64,000 nucleotides of DNA from Endotrypanum monterogeii (Eukaryota > Euglenozoa > Kinetoplastea > Trypanosomatida > Trypanosomatidae): NCBI GenBank assembly GCA_000333855.2, contig CM007318.1:166921-230920 (forward strand), given 5' to 3'. The notes beneath the pieces are model-generated. The model was given only the letters and a program-made list of their open reading frames with translations, did not search any database and was not told the DNA's origin. Position numbers and translations under genes: made by a program. This document shows positions 60,948-64,000 of the stretch, piece after piece; the first letter of the stretch is position 1; each line of letters begins with the position of its first letter.

Positions 60948-63900
60948 ATGTCGTCACATGATGTCCCCACTGACACTGACAGCAGGCATACGAAATCGCT
61001 ATCGCTGCAAGACATCGTGAAGAGCTCACTGTGGCACCTGACCTTCTTTCCCGTGTGGGGATCGATATGGGACACCGCACCAGCGGCAGGCACGTATTCC
61101 TCGACGGAGCCGAAAGGGGCTAGTGACAGGGTGGTGATGATGCGTACAGTTGACAGCCTTGCGCTCTTGGAAGCAGTGGGGTACACGGAGGCCGGCCGCG
61201 CAGCTCGGCAGCTGTGGCGCGCACACGCTGCTGACCCAACGTCTTCCCTGCTCCCGCAGTCGGCGTCTACAGAACAGAACATTTGGCTCGACAAGCTGTG
61301 CGCTGCAGTGCTTCGCCAAGAAGGGGCTACTCCCTCCGTATCTAGCAGCAGAACCGGTATGCTAGCGGTTGTCTTGGCAGAGGTACAGCAGGAATCTATG
61401 CAGCACACGCCCTCGACCGCGTTTGATATGCTTTTCGAGGAACTCGCTCACGACTACGTAAAGCATCTCGCAAGTGCGACCTCTGCAGAGTCAAAGCTCA
61501 GTGACCAACAGCGTCGTGGAGTTTCCATGTTTCACTGCGTTGCTCGGCATCCACAGAAAACTGCTGGGGCAGTGTCCTCGGAGAAGTCGGCGTCTGCTGG
61601 TCGGCACCAACGCGAGTGGTATGAAGCCCGTCTGTATGCAGCTCTCGCGTGCAGCACCAGCATGTCTACCCCCGGACCTCTTGCGCGACTCCTTGTTGCC
61701 TACGCCCATAAGGACGATGGGCGGCTACAGGATGTGGCCAGCTCAAACCTTCACTGCTACCTTGACGAGTTCCACGGTAGCCACGAGACAAAGAATCGAA
61801 TCAACGCACCATCCACCACAAGCGCAGTCAATGATACTGCTCCTGAAGTACTTGCTCGCGTGCGTCTCAGCGGTGTTGTAGCTGGTGTCCTGGAGTATGC
61901 ACTCTGCGGGGCTCGAATACGTACCGCACTTTCAGTCTCTAAGCTGCGTGCTTGCATCTCTGCCGCAAACTCATCACGGGAGCAGCCTCCGCCGATCACG
62001 GGACCCTTGCTCTCTGTCGCCCCCCATGTGCCCTACTACGCTGCACTGCTCCTCAACCTTTTAATGGAGGAGTGCAGCTACTATAATCAAACAGCCCCAG
62101 CGGGCACTAGCAACGAGGAGACAGGGGTCACCGCAGCGGTACTGCACACTGTGCAGGAACTACTCTTCACAGTTGTTCTGGGGAGCGGGACGCAGCACAT
62201 GCACAACAGGCCTGATCCTTCAGCTGCAACGAAGAGGCCCCGTGCGGAAGGCAGTGGGGGCCTCGGTGTGACACGTTTGGCGATGGCCGTGGAAACAACC
62301 CGCGGTGTGACATTGTCGGAGGCGGACGCCATTTCGCAAGAGTTTTTCCCGGCTCTGGTTCAGCAGTTGGGTCTGGAGTGGGTGTGGTCGCCCCTTCTAC
62401 GACACTTGATGAGCCTAGACAAGATCCAACTCTCCGCAGATCAAGTCGGAGTGCGCGCAGGCCTGGCACCCGCCTCATCACTGAGCGTGCGATGGAGCAG
62501 CTACATGCTTATGGATACGATTCTTCTATCGCTCGCCCGAAAAACCTATCCGCAGCGTCTCCTGGATATTCTTCCCGGGAGCTACGAGCGTCTTCTGAGT
62601 AACCTGGATCTGTTACCCCCGATGCGCTCACAGGGCGACGACGGAGCTGATGACTCACGCACCGATGTGGGGCGCCACTCTGGCGGTCCTGTGCTGTTCG
62701 ACATGCCTCTCTACTACCGTGAACCGGCGTCTGCGCTTGTTGCGTATTTTGAGCGCGCCGGAGTTTCGGGGTTGCGCATAGAGGAAGTGGAGCGTATCCT
62801 CACTACCGCCACGAGTACGCATGCCATGGTCGTTCGGCTGAGAGCACAGGCGCCTTCGGGGCATGAGGTCGACGGACGCAGGGTCAGCGCTGGCGGTGAA
62901 AGTATAAGAGAGGCAGACCCCAGCCGTGAAGGCGGTGTCGACTCTCTGTACGCAAAGAAAGAACGTGCAGTATCACATACATACGCGTTGTCGCACGAGC
63001 GTGTCGAGAATCTTGTATCCCGCTATCAGGGCGAGGTGCTCCTCGCCGCGGTCGTGGTTTATACTCAGCTGCGCGTGCCAAGTCAAGTGCAGCAGCTGAT
63101 GCGTGTGCTAGCACCGCTGTTCCTGAGGATACACCTGGCGTGGCGTACCCACCACGACGGATGTAGTACCCTCTGGCTCCTGCAGCCTCGCACGGACTTT
63201 AGTGCGACAGGAACGACAGCCAGCGTCCCACGCTTCAGTGCTGAAGCGGATGTGCTCCTGAATCATGTCGGTTATGAGTTTTATCCCCTCGAGTGGCTTC
63301 CAGCTGCGCTGGGCACGAGCACAGCGCAGGAGGAATTATCACTTGATCGACTCGCTTTCCCCTACTCCCTCATGGCCGCGGTAGGGCACCAATTCCAGCT
63401 TCGGCTGCGCGGCACCCCATTGGGGAACAGTGGAGACGTAACGCTTCGACACCCTGCCGGTCCTCGGACGTCAGTCGTGATGCCGTCGACAACTAGAGAG
63501 ACGCTCCTTGTCACTGACAGAGGTGCAGACGAGAATGACACGAAGGCAACTGCAGCGGCATGGCGAAGGACGGAGCGCTTTCTGGTGGGGCTGATGCAAC
63601 TCTGCTACCTCGACTCCAAGACGTCCTCGATGGAACTCGAGGGGACGCTGGCGGTGTCGTCAACCAGGCGCGTCTTGACAGCCAACGGCCGAAGTGCAAC
63701 CTTGGGCTCGAATGGTGGAGCGACTGGTCTATCTGTGGTCCGCGGCAGCGGGGCGGACGTGGTTGCAGCGGCCGATGTTGCATCACATCGTCTACGCTCA
63801 CTTCTGCAGCAGCCCGCTGTGATGGACGCCATGTGGGGTACTATGGAAAGCACTGCCTCTGCTCGAGAGAGGAGATCATCCCAACGTAGCCGTCAGCATC

Positions 63901-64000
63901 CTGAAAATCGGCTGCAATCGATACCCGTTGTGTCAGAGGTACACGAACACCTTCGCTCCATGCAGCAGCTTCTGCAGGAATACGGTTCTGCCTCCTTCGA
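60948..64000 (+). CDS. Large unrecognised protein, 3' end outside the window
   Basis: The frame starts at ATG 60948 (MSSHDVPTDTD) and stays open to the last base: 1017 codons with no stop. Codon use and the lack of simple repeats support a real gene. I do not recognise a family. The sequence looks largely folded and helical, with few low-complexity stretches; examples are SLQDIVKSSLWHLTFFPVW near residue 17, VRLSGVVAGVLEYALCGARI near 305, YYAALLLNLLMEE near 364 and LLAAVVVYTQLRVPSQVQQL near 700. These could be helical repeats. No transmembrane helix or signal peptide is evident. A Ser/Thr/Gly-rich region is near residues 910-930. The gene continues beyond the window. Confidence 0.8.
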   Translation, partial: MSSHDVPTDTDSRHTKSLSLQDIVKSSLWHLTFFPVWGSIWDTAPAAGTYSSTEPKGASDRVVMMRTVDSLALLEAVGYTEAGRAARQLWRAHAADPTSSLLPQSASTEQNIWLDKLCAAVLRQEGATPSVSSSRTGMLAVVLAEVQQESMQHTPSTAFDMLFEELAHDYVKHLASATSAESKLSDQQRRGVSMFHCVARHPQKTAGAVSSEKSASAGRHQREWYEARLYAALACSTSMSTPGPLARLLVAYAHKDDGRLQDVASSNLHCYLDEFHGSHETKNRINAPSTTSAVNDTAPEVLARVRLSGVVAGVLEYALCGARIRTALSVSKLRACISAANSSREQPPPITGPLLSVAPHVPYYAALLLNLLMEECSYYNQTAPAGTSNEETGVTAAVLHTVQELLFTVVLGSGTQHMHNRPDPSAATKRPRAEGSGGLGVTRLAMAVETTRGVTLSEADAISQEFFPALVQQLGLEWVWSPLLRHLMSLDKIQLSADQVGVRAGLAPASSLSVRWSSYMLMDTILLSLARKTYPQRLLDILPGSYERLLSNLDLLPPMRSQGDDGADDSRTDVGRHSGGPVLFDMPLYYREPASALVAYFERAGVSGLRIEEVERILTTATSTHAMVVRLRAQAPSGHEVDGRRVSAGGESIREADPSREGGVDSLYAKKERAVSHTYALSHERVENLVSRYQGEVLLAAVVVYTQLRVPSQVQQLMRVLAPLFLRIHLAWRTHHDGCSTLWLLQPRTDFSATGTTASVPRFSAEADVLLNHVGYEFYPLEWLPAALGTSTAQEELSLDRLAFPYSLMAAVGHQFQLRLRGTPLGNSGDVTLRHPAGPRTSVVMPSTTRETLLVTDRGADENDTKATAAAWRRTERFLVGLMQLCYLDSKTSSMELEGTLAVSSTRRVLTANGRSATLGSNGGATGLSVVRGSGADVVAAADVASHRLRSLLQQPAVMDAMWGTMESTASARERRSSQRSRQHPENRLQSIPVVSEVHEHLRSMQQLLQEYGSASF

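Overview
The window looks like nuclear DNA of a trypanosomatid, most likely Leishmania or a close relative. All thirteen supported protein genes lie on the + strand, none needs an intron, and they are separated by long spacers full of (TA)n, (GT)n, poly-T and C-rich tracts. Nearly every start codon is preceded by a pyrimidine tract and then an AG, with no ATG in between. That is the layout of a polycistronic unit processed by spliced-leader trans-splicing. Several products (POC1, a CFAP69-like protein, a four-domain cation channel, a dual-acylation N-terminus) fit a flagellated eukaryote. I cannot name the species from sequence alone.

Layout: 1-2443 3' part of a low-complexity hypothetical protein; 4166-6277 POC1-like WD40 centriole/basal-body protein; 6278-9770 gene-free; 9771-18101 a 2776-residue voltage-gated cation (calcium) channel with an unusual pore ring; 21243-23855 importin beta-1; 25262-26029 a small RS/RD-rich protein; 26879-31000 a 1373-residue disordered hypothetical protein; 32128-34134 a protein with an MGSCC dual-acylation N-terminus and a DUF952 domain; 37123-38259 gamma-SNAP-like protein; 40006-41904 coiled-coil/LRR protein; 47997-53609 a 1870-residue ARM-like protein resembling CFAP69; 55229-57712 mitochondrial GUF1/LepA GTPase; 58351-58719 an IF1-like ATP synthase inhibitor; 60948-64000 the 5' part of a large unrecognised protein that runs off the window.

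The most notable non-genic structure is a dispersed repeat: two same-strand copies (about 34938-35711 and 45794-46639) that differ at only 4 of 731 aligned bases. Copy 2 carries two related units spaced 76 nt apart at its 5' end; copy 1 has only one. The two-unit head and A-rich 3' junction suggest a SIDER2-type degenerate retroposon, but the near identity implies recent movement or gene conversion.

Genes in a trypanosomatid polycistron are usually not functionally linked, so neighbourhood is weak evidence of function here. Still, three or four products point to the flagellum or basal body, and two (GUF1, IF1-like) to the mitochondrion.
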